Source: JBKEAJ01 sp047972135 (lineage in GTDB: Bacteria; Bacteroidota; Bacteroidia; Bacteroidales; Prolixibacteraceae). From it: 64,000 nucleotides of DNA. Shown here piece after piece: positions 19,920-27,628 of the stretch. Under the pieces are notes generated by a model. That model searched no databases. It was not told the DNA's origin and saw nothing but the letters and a program-made list of their open reading frames with translations. Numbering within the stretch: position 1 is the first letter of the stretch; every line of letters starts with the position of its first letter. A program made the position numbers and the translations under genes. Where the stretch lies: contig JBKEAJ010000130.1 in assembly GCA_047972135.1 (NCBI GenBank), forward strand, positions 1 through 64,000, read 5' to 3'.

Positions 19920-20891
19920 TCACTTCTGTCCTAAGAATTTTATGTAAATGGGTAAATGGTCGGAATAGCCGCCGTAGTAATGGTCGCCACCATAGGTGCG
20001 GTCGGGGAAACGCTTGTGCGTCTTGCGGTCTTTGACCATCATCCATCGGTGTTTCAATATCTGCAAGCCCTGTGAAGATAAACGAACATTCCTGTTGTGG
20101 TTCAATAAAGACTGACTGACAATCATCTGGTCAAACATGTAGTAGCGTCTCTGATACTCTACAGTCCCGTTGCTCCTTACGTATAGCGGATAGGCAAGAT
20201 TTATCAAGTCCCACGAACTTGTACTTCTTCGATTCTTTACCCCCAACACCCGAGTGAGAGAAACATCAGCAGGAGTGTCGTTGAAATCGCCCATTATAAT
20301 AATCTCGGCATCTGCATCCTGCCGATAAACTCCCTGCACAGCATTTTTCAATGTACGCGAAGCATCGAGCCTGTTGGCTTGACTCTGTTCTTTGCCCTCT
20401 CGCCGCGAAGGCCAATGATTGACAAAAATATGCAGCTTGTCGATACCCAGCATCTTCCCTTGCACATGTAGAATGCCCCGTGTGTGCGTTGAATTAGTTT
20501 TATTGAGATATACCTTTATCTGCTCAAAGCTCAACATGTCAAAATACCGCTTGTCGTAAAGAAATGCTACGTCTATACCACGCCTGTCGTCAGAATTGAC
20601 ATGAGCAAAACCATAGGTATCGTGAAGATTAAAACGCTTCAATAAATCCTTTATAACTCCGTCATTTTCTACCTCTGCCAAGCCCACCAATATAGGCATC
20701 TGCCTATGTATAGACCTAATAACCCTAGCTATATGCCCCAACTTTACTTTGTACTTTTTGTATGTCCAATTCTTCGAGCCCTCGGGCGTGAAGTCATCAT
20801 CATTGGTATTAGGATCAGACTTTGTGTCGTATAAGTTTTCTACATTGTAGAACATCATCGTTTGTCCGACAGAAGATAGCAATTCAGTCAT
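19920..20891 (-). CDS. Endonuclease/exonuclease/phosphatase (EEP) family protein
   Basis: A 323-residue EEP-fold hydrolase. The metal-site and catalytic motifs are all present: FYNVENLYD (Asn and Glu), LVGLAEVEND, FVNHWPSRREG (His), MGDFNDTP (Asp and Asn) and YSDHLPIYIKF (final Asp-His). Members hydrolyse phosphodiester or phosphate esters in nucleic acids, lipids or small molecules; the substrate here is unknown. Bacteroidetes homologues usually carry a signal peptide, but this start (MTELLSSVGQTMMFYNVEN) has none and no better upstream start is visible. It lies 77 bp downstream of the GH109-like gene on the same strand, so co-transcription is possible. Confidence 0.9.
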   Translation of the reverse strand: MTELLSSVGQTMMFYNVENLYDTKSDPNTNDDDFTPEGSKNWTYKKYKVKLGHIARVIRSIHRQMPILVGLAEVENDGVIKDLLKRFNLHDTYGFAHVNSDDRRGIDVAFLYDKRYFDMLSFEQIKVYLNKTNSTHTRGILHVQGKMLGIDKLHIFVNHWPSRREGKEQSQANRLDASRTLKNAVQGVYRQDADAEIIIMGDFNDTPADVSLTRVLGVKNRRSTSSWDLINLAYPLYVRSNGTVEYQRRYYMFDQMIVSQSLLNHNRNVRLSSQGLQILKHRWMMVKDRKTHKRFPDRTYGGDHYYGGYSDHLPIYIKFLGQK

Positions 20892-20968
20892 TTGCTTTTA
20901 ATAAAATGACCCAAACTGTTTCCTTTATTGGGCATAGCTTGGGTCAATATTTCAATTTAGTGTTGATA

Positions 20969-22450
20969 CTACTCTACTTTCAATTGCGATTTTTTATCAG
21001 CATTCTTTAATTCAAGAATCTTAGTATTGCCGCCCTCTTTCAAGTTGATGTCTACCGGTACATTTGTTCTCCATTTGCCTCTCGTGAAATCGGGTATCTC
21101 CATAGTTTGCGACTTGTGTGCAACCGAATGCTCGCTCAAAGGCCCGATACAACTCCACAATGCAGCATCGTAAACATCCTGTGCAAGTGGCAAGCCATTA
21201 CGCAAATGGTCTATCAAATGCCAATCCATAACAGTATCCATACCACCATGACCGCCAATCTGCTTAGCCATATCGCCTACTCTTTTTATTATTTCAGGAG
21301 TATACTTCTCCTTCAATTCTTTCATTTCCTCATCCGTAGCAAATTTATGCCCAAAGGCAATCTTTCCCGGAGTCGGATACTTACGAGCAAAACCTTTCGT
21401 GCCACTAAGCAAATGTATTCTGGAATAAGGACGTGGCGATGTAACATCATGCTGAACCATAATCGTCTTTCCTTTCACTGTCCTGATGGTCGAAGTACTC
21501 ATATTACCACGATAGCCATTGGATACAAATTCATTATAAAAAGAATCCTCGCCAGCTCTGCTCTTAGCTTCCTCTGCCATCATAAAATCATTGGACGACA
21601 CCGATACAAGATAATCCGCTTGATCTCCTCTGTTTAAGCCCATACACTGTGCCACAGGCCCAAACCCGTGAGTAGGATACAAGTTGCCATTTCTATGCTG
21701 ATTCTCCCTCAGTCTCCACATGTCGGCATATGCATAGTTGCCAGACTTTTCAAACTTAGCAAAGTTCAAGCTCAATAAATCATGAATATAAGCACCTTCA
21801 CCATGCACTAACTCTCCAAATGCCCCTTGCTGTGCCATGTTGAGCGTGAGCATCTCAAAATCGTCGTAGCAACAGTTTTCAAGCATCATACAGTGCTTCT
21901 TAGTCCGCTCCGAAGTCTCTACCAAACGCCAGCAATCATCAATGGTCTCTGCCGCAGGGACTTCCGTAGCAACATGCTTGCCATGCTCCATACCGTAAAC
22001 ACATATTGGAGTGTGTAATTTCCATGGTGTAGTAATATAGATTAAATCCAAATCAGGGTCTTCACACATCTTTTTCCACGAATCCTCACCACCAGTATAT
22101 TTCTTGGGGGCTTTTATGCCCTGCTCGCCAAGTTTTGCAACTATTTTATCGACTCTCTCAGAATACTTGTCGCACAAAGCTGCAATCTCAACACCCTCGA
22201 TGTGAGACATTCTAGTTACAGCTCCCGGACCTCTCATACCCAAACCTACAAAACCAATCCTCACCTTATCTAACTTTGGCGCACCATAACCACACATATT
22301 GAATACTGATCCCCCCGACTGCGATGCACTCTTTGTGGCGAAGTTAAGACTTTTGGCATTCACTTCATTGCGACCTAGTAAGGAACCCGCTGCCAATGCT
22401 CCTGCCCCTGCTAATCCGGTCTTTAAGAAAAATCTCCTGTTACTTTTCAT
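20969..22450 (-). CDS. Gfo/Idh/MocA-fold protein of the GH109 type (NAD-dependent glycosidase)
   Basis: A 493-residue protein with a Tat-like leader (MKSNRRFFLKTGLAGAG) and a Rossmann domain starting KVRIGFVGLGMRGPGAV. It has the GH109 pattern: EVPAAETIDDCWRLVETSE, then EGAYIHDL, MWRLRENQHRNGNLYPTH and GFGPVAQCMGLNRGD. GH109 alpha-N-acetylgalactosaminidases use tightly bound NAD in an elimination-type mechanism and are common in Bacteroidetes. The alternative is a generic sugar dehydrogenase, but the YPTHGFGPVAQ region favours GH109. It is likely exported and may feed the adjacent SusCD system. Its start is 4 bp after a duplicated 27-codon leader frame. Confidence 0.88.
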   Translation of the reverse strand: MKSNRRFFLKTGLAGAGALAAGSLLGRNEVNAKSLNFATKSASQSGGSVFNMCGYGAPKLDKVRIGFVGLGMRGPGAVTRMSHIEGVEIAALCDKYSERVDKIVAKLGEQGIKAPKKYTGGEDSWKKMCEDPDLDLIYITTPWKLHTPICVYGMEHGKHVATEVPAAETIDDCWRLVETSERTKKHCMMLENCCYDDFEMLTLNMAQQGAFGELVHGEGAYIHDLLSLNFAKFEKSGNYAYADMWRLRENQHRNGNLYPTHGFGPVAQCMGLNRGDQADYLVSVSSNDFMMAEEAKSRAGEDSFYNEFVSNGYRGNMSTSTIRTVKGKTIMVQHDVTSPRPYSRIHLLSGTKGFARKYPTPGKIAFGHKFATDEEMKELKEKYTPEIIKRVGDMAKQIGGHGGMDTVMDWHLIDHLRNGLPLAQDVYDAALWSCIGPLSEHSVAHKSQTMEIPDFTRGKWRTNVPVDINLKEGGNTKILELKNADKKSQLKVE

Positions 22451-22454
22451 GTGT

Positions 22455-22538
22455 TTATATTTTGTTTTTTAATTGCCACATGTATCTCGCCAATATAATC
22501 ATACTTTTATGCGAGACTTGTCTCATGGCTCGTTTCAT
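22455..22538 (-). CDS. 27-codon leader reading frame (duplicated at 53828-53911)
   Basis: The frame starts MKRAMRQVSHKSM and ends with TAA 4 bp before the GH109-like start codon. The same 84-bp frame occurs on the plus strand at 53828-53911. The two copies differ at only three bases: two synonymous changes and one Lys/Arg change. It is preceded by the repeated leader cttattgcaaaaaataaaca. It may be a translated leader peptide, a coupling device, or only a non-coding repeat. An internal GAGAC-AA-GTCTC hairpin is present. Confidence 0.45.
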   Translation of the reverse strand: MKRAMRQVSHKSMIILARYMWQLKNKI

Positions 22539-22604
22539 GTGTTTATTTTTTGCAATAAGCTGTAAGCTATAGGCTTTATGCTTTTGCTGTTTATTGTCAT
22601 CCTC

Positions 22605-22677
22605 CATTGCGAGCGTTAGCCTGACAATCTGTTCTTTGTTGTGGGAGATTGCTTCGTCGCCAGCTCCTAGCAATGAC
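22605..22677 (-). repeat. 75-bp palindromic repeat, copy 4
   Basis: cattgcgagcgttagcctga through ctcctagcaatgac, in the reverse orientation. Arms are mostly complementary. Confidence 0.85.
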
Positions 22678-22902
22678 GTTCGTACTTTCGCTCGTTTCAC
22701 CTATTAATATTTTCCCATCAGCTCGCTAAGTTAGTAAAAACTATTCACTCTCGCATAATAGTCTTGAAACATTTATTTAAGATATTAAATCCATAGCACT
22801 TATCTCATTGAAAATCAATATCTTTCGACGAAGAAGCCAGGACTGCGTCCTTAAACTTCAAACCTTTTTTAGGCTATAGGCTGTAGACTATAAGGCAAAA
22901 CA

Positions 22903-22957
22903 GCCACCACCTCCCCCTTCGGGTACTCCTCCTTCGCAGGAGGAGAGTTTTAAATCC
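22903..22957 (-). repeat. Half copy of the branched CCACC element
   Basis: ccaccacctcccccttcggg, then the hairpin ctcctccttcgcaggaggag and tttaaatccc. It is the reverse complement of the right half of the copies at 39061, 41548 and 43048. Confidence 0.75.
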
Positions 22958-23003
22958 CAAACGATTAAACAACTAAACAGTTCAACGATTAAACGACTAA
23001 TCC

Positions 23004-23055
23004 GTCATTGCGAGCGTTAGCCTGACAATCTGTTCTTTGTTGTGGGAGATTGCTT
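23004..23055 (-). repeat. 75-bp palindromic repeat, copy 5 (truncated)
   Basis: Starts gtcattgcgagcgttagcct and stops at gagattgctt, where it joins an aaagcataaagcatacggca element. Confidence 0.75.
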
Positions 23056-23097
23056 AAAGCATAAAGCATACGGCATACAGCATTTTTAAACCCTCAA

Positions 23098-23128
23098 ACT
23101 AAAAAAGGGACACCTTGCGGCATCCCTT
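23098..23128 (-). terminator. groEL transcription terminator
   Basis: On the minus strand AAGGGATGCC-GCAA-GGTGTCCCTT folds into a hairpin and is followed by a run of T (plus-strand aaaaaa at 23101-23106). It sits about 35 bp after the groEL stop codon. Confidence 0.75.
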
Positions 23129-23162
23129 AAATCTAAAAAACATTATGAAAAACACGTAGTTT

Positions 23163-24797
23163 CTACATCATTCCGGGCATTCCCATGCCGCCTCCACCAC
23201 CGGGCATCGGTGCTTCGGGCTCAGGAATTTCGGTAAGAACACACTCTGTTGTCAAGAACATTCCTGCAATAGATGCAGCATTCTCAAGTGCAATCCTTGT
23301 TACTTTTGCAGGGTCGATAACACCTGCGTCAGTGAGATTTTGATACTCGTCAATTCGTGCATTATAGCCAAAATCACCATCTCCCTCACTAACTTTCTGA
23401 ACTATTACTGCTCCTTCTTTGCCTGCATTGAAAACAATCTGACGCAGAGGCTCTTCGATAGCTCTTTTTACTATCTCGACACCTGTTGTCTCGTCTTCAT
23501 TTGCTCCTTTCATGCCTTCGAGAGTCTTGATAGCACGGATAAAAGCGACTCCTCCTCCTGCTACTATTCCTTCTTCGACAGCCGCACGTGTTGCACTCAA
23601 TGCATCGTCAACTCTGTCTTTCTTTTCTTTCATCTCTACCTCGGTAGCTGCTCCTACATAAAGTACTGCAACTCCTCCCGACAGTTTTGCCAAACGCTCT
23701 TGCAGCTTTTCTTTGTCGTAGTCGGAAGTCGAACTTTCGATTTGCTTCTTGATTTGTCCTACTCTTGCGCTGATAGCATCCGAGCTTCCTGAACCGTTTA
23801 CAATAGTTGTATTTTCTTTGTCGACCGTTATCTTTTCAGCAACTCCTAACATATCAAGACTTGTGTCTTCCAATTTCATGCCTTTCTCTTCGGTTACAAC
23901 TGTACCGCCTGTCAGAATTGCTATGTCTTCCAACATCTCTTTGCGTCTGTCGCCAAAACCCGGTGCTTTAACGGCACACACCTTCAATGCTCCTCTTAAG
24001 CGGTTTACCACAAGCGTTGCAAGTGCCTCACCATCAATATCCTCAGCAATAATCATCAAGGGACGACCCGACTGTGCTGTTTGCTCAAGTACAGGTAGCA
24101 AATCCTTCATGGTGCTGATTTTCTTGTCGTAAATCAAGATATACGGATTGTCTAGCTCTGCCGACATCTTCTCGCTGTCTGTTACGAAGTATGGTGAAAT
24201 ATAGCCACGATCGAACTGCATTCCTTCTACCACGTCAACATAAGTGTCTGTACCTTTAGACTCCTCAACCGTGATAACTCCTTCTTTATTAACCTTTTCC
24301 ATTGCAGTTGCAATCAGTTTACCAATCTCGTCGTCGTTGTTTGCCGACACTTTGGCAACTTGCTCGATTTTGCTGTAGTCATCGCCAACTTGCAGTGACT
24401 GCGACTTAATGCTGTCGATTACCTTTGCAACTGCCTTATCGATACCTCGTTTCAAATCCATCGGATTTGCTCCCGCAGTAACATTCTTAAGTCCTACATT
24501 GATAATCGATTGTGCCAATACAGTAGCTGTCGTTGTGCCGTCGCCTGCATCATCGCCGGTTTTGGAAGCTACCTCCTTAACCATTTGTGCACCAATATTC
24601 TCTGCTGCATCTTCTAGTTCTATCTCTTTTGCTACGGTAACTCCGTCTTTTGTGATTTGTGGAGAACCAAATTTCTTCTGAATTACAACGTTACGACCCT
24701 TAGGTCCAAGTGTTACTTTTACGGCATCCGCCAACTTGTCTACACCGACTTTCAGTTTGTCGCGTGCTTCAATATTAAAAACTATGTTTTTAGCCAT
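23163..24797 (-). CDS. groL: Chaperonin GroEL (60 kDa)
   Basis: A 544-residue group I chaperonin that folds proteins with GroES in an ATP-driven double ring. Motifs: VTLGPKGRNVVIQKKFG, the ATP-binding GDGTTTATVLAQSI near residues 85-98, the apical-domain VVEGMQFDRGYISPYF and the Gly/Met-rich tail ending GGGGGMGMPGMM. Start MAKNIVFN and length are standard. It is the second gene of the groES-groEL operon, 31 bp after groES, and ends at a clear terminator. Confidence 0.99.
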   Translation of the reverse strand: MAKNIVFNIEARDKLKVGVDKLADAVKVTLGPKGRNVVIQKKFGSPQITKDGVTVAKEIELEDAAENIGAQMVKEVASKTGDDAGDGTTTATVLAQSIINVGLKNVTAGANPMDLKRGIDKAVAKVIDSIKSQSLQVGDDYSKIEQVAKVSANNDDEIGKLIATAMEKVNKEGVITVEESKGTDTYVDVVEGMQFDRGYISPYFVTDSEKMSAELDNPYILIYDKKISTMKDLLPVLEQTAQSGRPLMIIAEDIDGEALATLVVNRLRGALKVCAVKAPGFGDRRKEMLEDIAILTGGTVVTEEKGMKLEDTSLDMLGVAEKITVDKENTTIVNGSGSSDAISARVGQIKKQIESSTSDYDKEKLQERLAKLSGGVAVLYVGAATEVEMKEKKDRVDDALSATRAAVEEGIVAGGGVAFIRAIKTLEGMKGANEDETTGVEIVKRAIEEPLRQIVFNAGKEGAVIVQKVSEGDGDFGYNARIDEYQNLTDAGVIDPAKVTRIALENAASIAGMFLTTECVLTEIPEPEAPMPGGGGGMGMPGMM

Positions 24798-24828
24798 TTT
24801 ATATGATTTTTTTGAGTTCGTAGATTGA

Positions 24829-25107
24829 TTAAACGATGTATAGAATATCGTTATGCGAAATTAACAAGTAGTCTGTGCCGTCGATATTCAACTCCGTTCC
24901 CGAGTACTTGCCATAAAGTACTGTGTCGCCAACAGACACTTCTACTTTTTCATCTTTTTTTGCTTCGCCCACAAGCACTACTGATCCTTGCTGAGGCTTC
25001 TCTTTTGCTGAGTCCGGAATAATTATACCACTAGCTGTCTTTGTTTCAGCTTCTTGAGGCTTAACAAGCACTTTGCCTGCTAGAATTTTCCCTTTTAGTT
25101 CTGACAT
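24829..25107 (-). CDS. groES: Co-chaperonin GroES (10 kDa)
   Basis: A 92-residue lid protein of the chaperonin. The mobile-loop region (KPQEAETKTASGIIIPDSAK) and the dome and core motifs SVGDTVLYGKYSGTEL are present. It is the first gene of the groESL operon. A sigma-54-like site lies about 70 bp upstream, and the upstream secG gene ends at a strong terminator, so groESL should have its own promoter. No convincing CIRCE operator was found. Confidence 0.98.
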   Translation of the reverse strand: MSELKGKILAGKVLVKPQEAETKTASGIIIPDSAKEKPQQGSVVLVGEAKKDEKVEVSVGDTVLYGKYSGTELNIDGTDYLLISHNDILYIV

Positions 25108-25176
25108 CTTTTTTCGATTTATTGTTAATACTAATTTTTTGTTTTACTACCATCACTTGTTCACAATTTATGCCAA

Positions 25177-25192
25177 AGCATTGAGAGTGCCA
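25177..25192 (-). promoter_or_regulatory. Sigma-54-like -24/-12 promoter candidate upstream of groES
   Basis: On the minus strand the sequence reads TGGCAC-TCTCA-ATGCT, matching the consensus TGGCAC-N5-TTGCW with one mismatch and correct GG/GC spacing. It is about 70 bp upstream of groES. A gene for a sigma-54 activator lies 2.5 kb upstream on the same strand. Chance occurrence is possible. Confidence 0.35.
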
Positions 25193-25244
25193 CTTTGACA
25201 CAAAAACAACAAGCCCAATGTCGGAATAGACAACCTAAAACAAG

Positions 25245-25275
25245 AAAAAGCCCTAAGAAACAAGTCCTTAGGGCT
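25245..25275 (-). terminator. secG transcription terminator
   Basis: AGCCCTAAG (25249-25257) and CTTAGGGCT (25267-25275) form a perfect 9-bp stem. On the minus strand it is followed by TTTTTC. It separates the lptE/secG unit from groESL. Confidence 0.8.
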
Positions 25276-25301
25276 AAATATGTCAAAATGTCTTTGTAGT
25301 T

Positions 25302-25736
25302 TTATTCTCCCGTTCCTTCAGACTGTGTCTCTTGCTCCTCGCCCGATGTGGTAGCGGGAGTACCTGCGCCTTGCTCAGAAGTCCCTGCGCCATTCAAACC
25401 TTCTATCTCCAATGGCGGTGTAGACATCTGCTGTTGCTGATTTTGCATATCATCTTGCAATTGCTCTTGCTGGAACTCACTACCTCCTCCTGTTGTCACT
25501 TCTACTCCACTACCCGAGTAAGTATATATTGTGAAGAATACAACAAGTACGAGCAAACTCATGGCAGAATACCAAGTAACTTTCTCGGCAATATTGGTGC
25601 TACTTTGCACTCCAACTACCTGATTGACCGATGAGTAGTTGGCTGCTAAACCTCCACCCTTTGATTTCTGTGCCAATACAATGAGTACTAACAACACACA
25701 TACTGCTATTATCAAGCCTATTATCAATCCGCTCAT
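25302..25736 (-). CDS. secG: Preprotein translocase subunit SecG
   Basis: About 144 residues from MSGLIIGLIIAVCVLLVLIV. Two membrane segments (about 3-22 and 54-73) flank the SecG-typical loop QKSKGGGLAANYSS. SecG assists SecYE during protein export. The C-terminal half is a long Gln/Gly/Glu/Thr-rich cytoplasmic tail, common in Bacteroidetes SecG. A start 15 codons upstream is possible, but the chosen Met begins the first membrane helix directly. It is followed by a strong terminator. Confidence 0.93.
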   Translation of the reverse strand: MSGLIIGLIIAVCVLLVLIVLAQKSKGGGLAANYSSVNQVVGVQSSTNIAEKVTWYSAMSLLVLVVFFTIYTYSGSGVEVTTGGGSEFQQEQLQDDMQNQQQQMSTPPLEIEGLNGAGTSEQGAGTPATTSGEEQETQSEGTGE

Positions 25737-25834
25737 GTCTTTTATTTTTTGTCTAATTTTATTAGGCGACAAAGATAGCAACTCTTTCGCTAATAATTCA
25801 AATTATTTAGTAATAATATTTGAGATCTCTCCCA

Positions 25835-27097
25835 TTATTGTATTTTTCTTCGCAAATTCGCTATCTTTATGTCGAACATCGTAGCACTGTCGGGAAACCT
25901 CTTTTTTAAATCCTCATATATCTTTATTGCCATACTATATTTACCCTGCTTATCGTACAGCCCTGCTAGCGTCTCCGCAAATAATGCACCCTTAGGTACC
26001 TCTAAATTGTTCTGCTCTGGCTGAGGTTCAGGCTGAGGCTCAGGTTCAGGTTCAGGCTGAGGTTCAGGCTGAGGTTCAGGGATTGACACTTCTTCTTGTT
26101 CTTGAATAGGATCTTGCACAGGCGCTGAGACCTGAACGACAGGCTCAACAATAGTTGCAGTCGACGATACAGGAGGCTCAGGTTCAGGCTGAGGCTGAGG
26201 CTCAGGTTGAGGTTCAGGTTGAGGCTGAGGCTCAGGTTGAGGTTGAGGTTCAGGCTGAGGCTCAGGTTGAGGTTCAGGTTGAGGCTCAGGTTGAGGCTCA
26301 GGTTGAGGCTCAGCCTGAGAGGCTTGCTCTGCCATTCTTTCGGCTTGCAATCTTGCTTTTATTGCTTCAAATGAGCGATCATCGTCTGCATAAACCTGAG
26401 GGGCAGGGGCAGGCTCAGGCTCAGGTTGAGGTTGAGGTTCAGGTTGAGGTTGAGGCTCAGGTTCAGGTTCAGGTTGGGGCTCAGGTTGAGGTTGAGGGGC
26501 TTGCTCTGCCATTCTTTCGGATTGTAATCTTGCTTTTATAGCTTCAAATGAATGGTCGTCGGCAGCATAAACCTTAGGGGCAGGCTCAGATTGAGGTTCA
26601 GGTTCAGGTTGAGGTTGAGATTCAGGTTGAGGGGCAGGTTGAGATTCAGGTTCAGGGGCAGGTTCAGGGGCAGGTTGAGGCTCAGGTGTAGGTACAATGA
26701 CTGTTGTCTCAATGTCGCCTTCTTGATTATCAGCCAAAGCTGCTTTTTCTTCAAGTCCTGAATTATCGGTACTCCCCGAATTTATTGACCTTGCCAAGAA
26801 TCCTAAATCTACTTTGCTTTCCTTCTTCGGTGCTTCCGAAGCGTACTCCTTTTCTATGTCGTAGGTAGGTGTCGCCAACAGCTCGGTATCTACCGCTTTC
26901 GCACTCGCATTAAAAAAGTTCTTAAGCAGCTCTCTGTCAAATACAAAGTCCGAAAACTTATCTGCTTCCGCATTAAAGCGGTCAGGGACTTCCTCTTTAA
27001 TCCTTTTCAGATAGATTATTACTCCCAACTGAAACCAAGGATACTTGTTCACCAAAATCTCTAGGTTTCTTACGGATTGTTTCTCAAAAATATCCAT
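25835..27097 (-). CDS. TPR protein with long Pro/Glu/Gln repeat linker
   Basis: A 420-residue protein. Residues 1-70 (FEKQSVRNLEILVNKYPWFQ) form a conserved N-terminal region of unknown function. Residues about 136-361 are low-complexity PEPQPEP repeats, interrupted by two copies of a FEAIKARLQSERMAEQ segment. The last 50 residues form a TPR-like hairpin (LAGLYDKQGKYSMAIKIYEDLKKRFP). There is no signal peptide, so it is probably cytoplasmic. In Bacteroidetes a TPR-containing hypothetical of this kind sits between lptE and secG; its role is unknown. The charged Pro-rich part should form an extended linker, and its length is likely to vary between strains. Confidence 0.8.
   Translation of the reverse strand: MDIFEKQSVRNLEILVNKYPWFQLGVIIYLKRIKEEVPDRFNAEADKFSDFVFDRELLKNFFNASAKAVDTELLATPTYDIEKEYASEAPKKESKVDLGFLARSINSGSTDNSGLEEKAALADNQEGDIETTVIVPTPEPQPAPEPAPEPESQPAPQPESQPQPEPEPQSEPAPKVYAADDHSFEAIKARLQSERMAEQAPQPQPEPQPEPEPEPQPQPEPQPQPEPEPAPAPQVYADDDRSFEAIKARLQAERMAEQASQAEPQPEPQPEPQPEPQPEPQPEPQPQPEPQPQPEPQPEPQPQPEPEPPVSSTATIVEPVVQVSAPVQDPIQEQEEVSIPEPQPEPQPEPEPEPQPEPQPEQNNLEVPKGALFAETLAGLYDKQGKYSMAIKIYEDLKKRFPDSATMFDIKIANLRRKIQ
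26013..26690 (-). repeat. Low-complexity short-unit repeat coding for PEPQ
   Basis: Dense repeats of ggttcaggctga- and ggctcaggttga-type units, in three blocks separated by unique segments coding for FEAIKARLQ. Slippage and misassembly are likely here. Confidence 0.85.
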
Positions 27098-27115
27098 GTC
27101 TTTTTGCTTTTCCGT

Positions 27116-27628
27116 TTACCAATTTGCCAATGTGGCATTGTATATATCCTCAACCAACTTATCTATAATTTCAGGCAGAATACTACTCTCAGCCTGAGAC
27201 AAGCCCATCTCCGTACTATATTCTTCATAAGCCGAAAAGTCTTTTTCAAAACTCTGCTCATCAGCTTTGTTATTTATATAATTGACCTTCACCGTTACTG
27301 TCATCCTGTTTTTATCTGCCGTATCATTGTTGGCAGTAATAGCCACCGAACGTATGGTGTAGCCCGAAATATAACCCGACAACTCCAAATCACCATCATC
27401 TCGAACAAGTTTTAAAGGACTCTGCTTCACCATCTTATCTTGAAGTGCATTGGTGAAATCCTGACTCAATGCCGGATTTATCAACTTCGCCCTATTGTCG
27501 AAAAAGGCTACACTAATCGTCTTTTCACCATTTACAAGCGAAACACTCCTAAATGAATAGCCTACGGTACATGCCGACATGACCGATATACCTAGCACGA
27601 GTATAAGTATCCTATAAATCGATGTCAT
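27116..27628 (-). CDS. lptE: LptE family lipoprotein (LPS assembly)
   Basis: A 170-residue lipoprotein with signal MTSIYRILILVLGISVMSAC and a lipobox ending SVMSAC. The SYRSVSL-type start, the AFFDNRAKLINPALSQDFTNALQDK region and the repeated beta-strand and helix pattern fit the Bacteroidetes LptE family, which plugs LptD and helps insert LPS into the outer membrane. Its 5' end overlaps the sigma-54 activator gene by 17 bp, so the two are translated from one mRNA; this order is common in the phylum. Confidence 0.85.
   Translation of the reverse strand: MTSIYRILILVLGISVMSACTVGYSFRSVSLVNGEKTISVAFFDNRAKLINPALSQDFTNALQDKMVKQSPLKLVRDDGDLELSGYISGYTIRSVAITANNDTADKNRMTVTVKVNYINNKADEQSFEKDFSAYEEYSTEMGLSQAESSILPEIIDKLVEDIYNATLANW

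Larger units (their letters stand above)
22451..23162. other. Repeat-rich spacer upstream of the GH109-like gene and downstream of groEL
   Basis: Contents from left to right: the 27-codon leader frame; a tgcaataagctgtaagctat element; palindromic repeat copy 4; about 180 bp of unique A/T-rich sequence (22700-22860) that should hold the GH109 promoter, although no clear TAnnTTTG was found; half of a branched CCACC element; short cgattaaac/actaaac motifs; a truncated palindromic repeat; and the groEL terminator. Confidence 0.7.

Noticed and set aside
25160..25195. CIRCE-like operator upstream of groES
   Set aside because: One half (GGCACTC) resembles CIRCE, but the second half at the right spacing matches at only about three of nine positions. 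The sigma-54-like reading fits better.
26155..26761. Plus-strand and shifted reading frames through the PEPQ region
   Set aside because: They are shadows of the low-complexity repeat, rich in Val/Gln/Ala or Arg/Leu, with no independent support.
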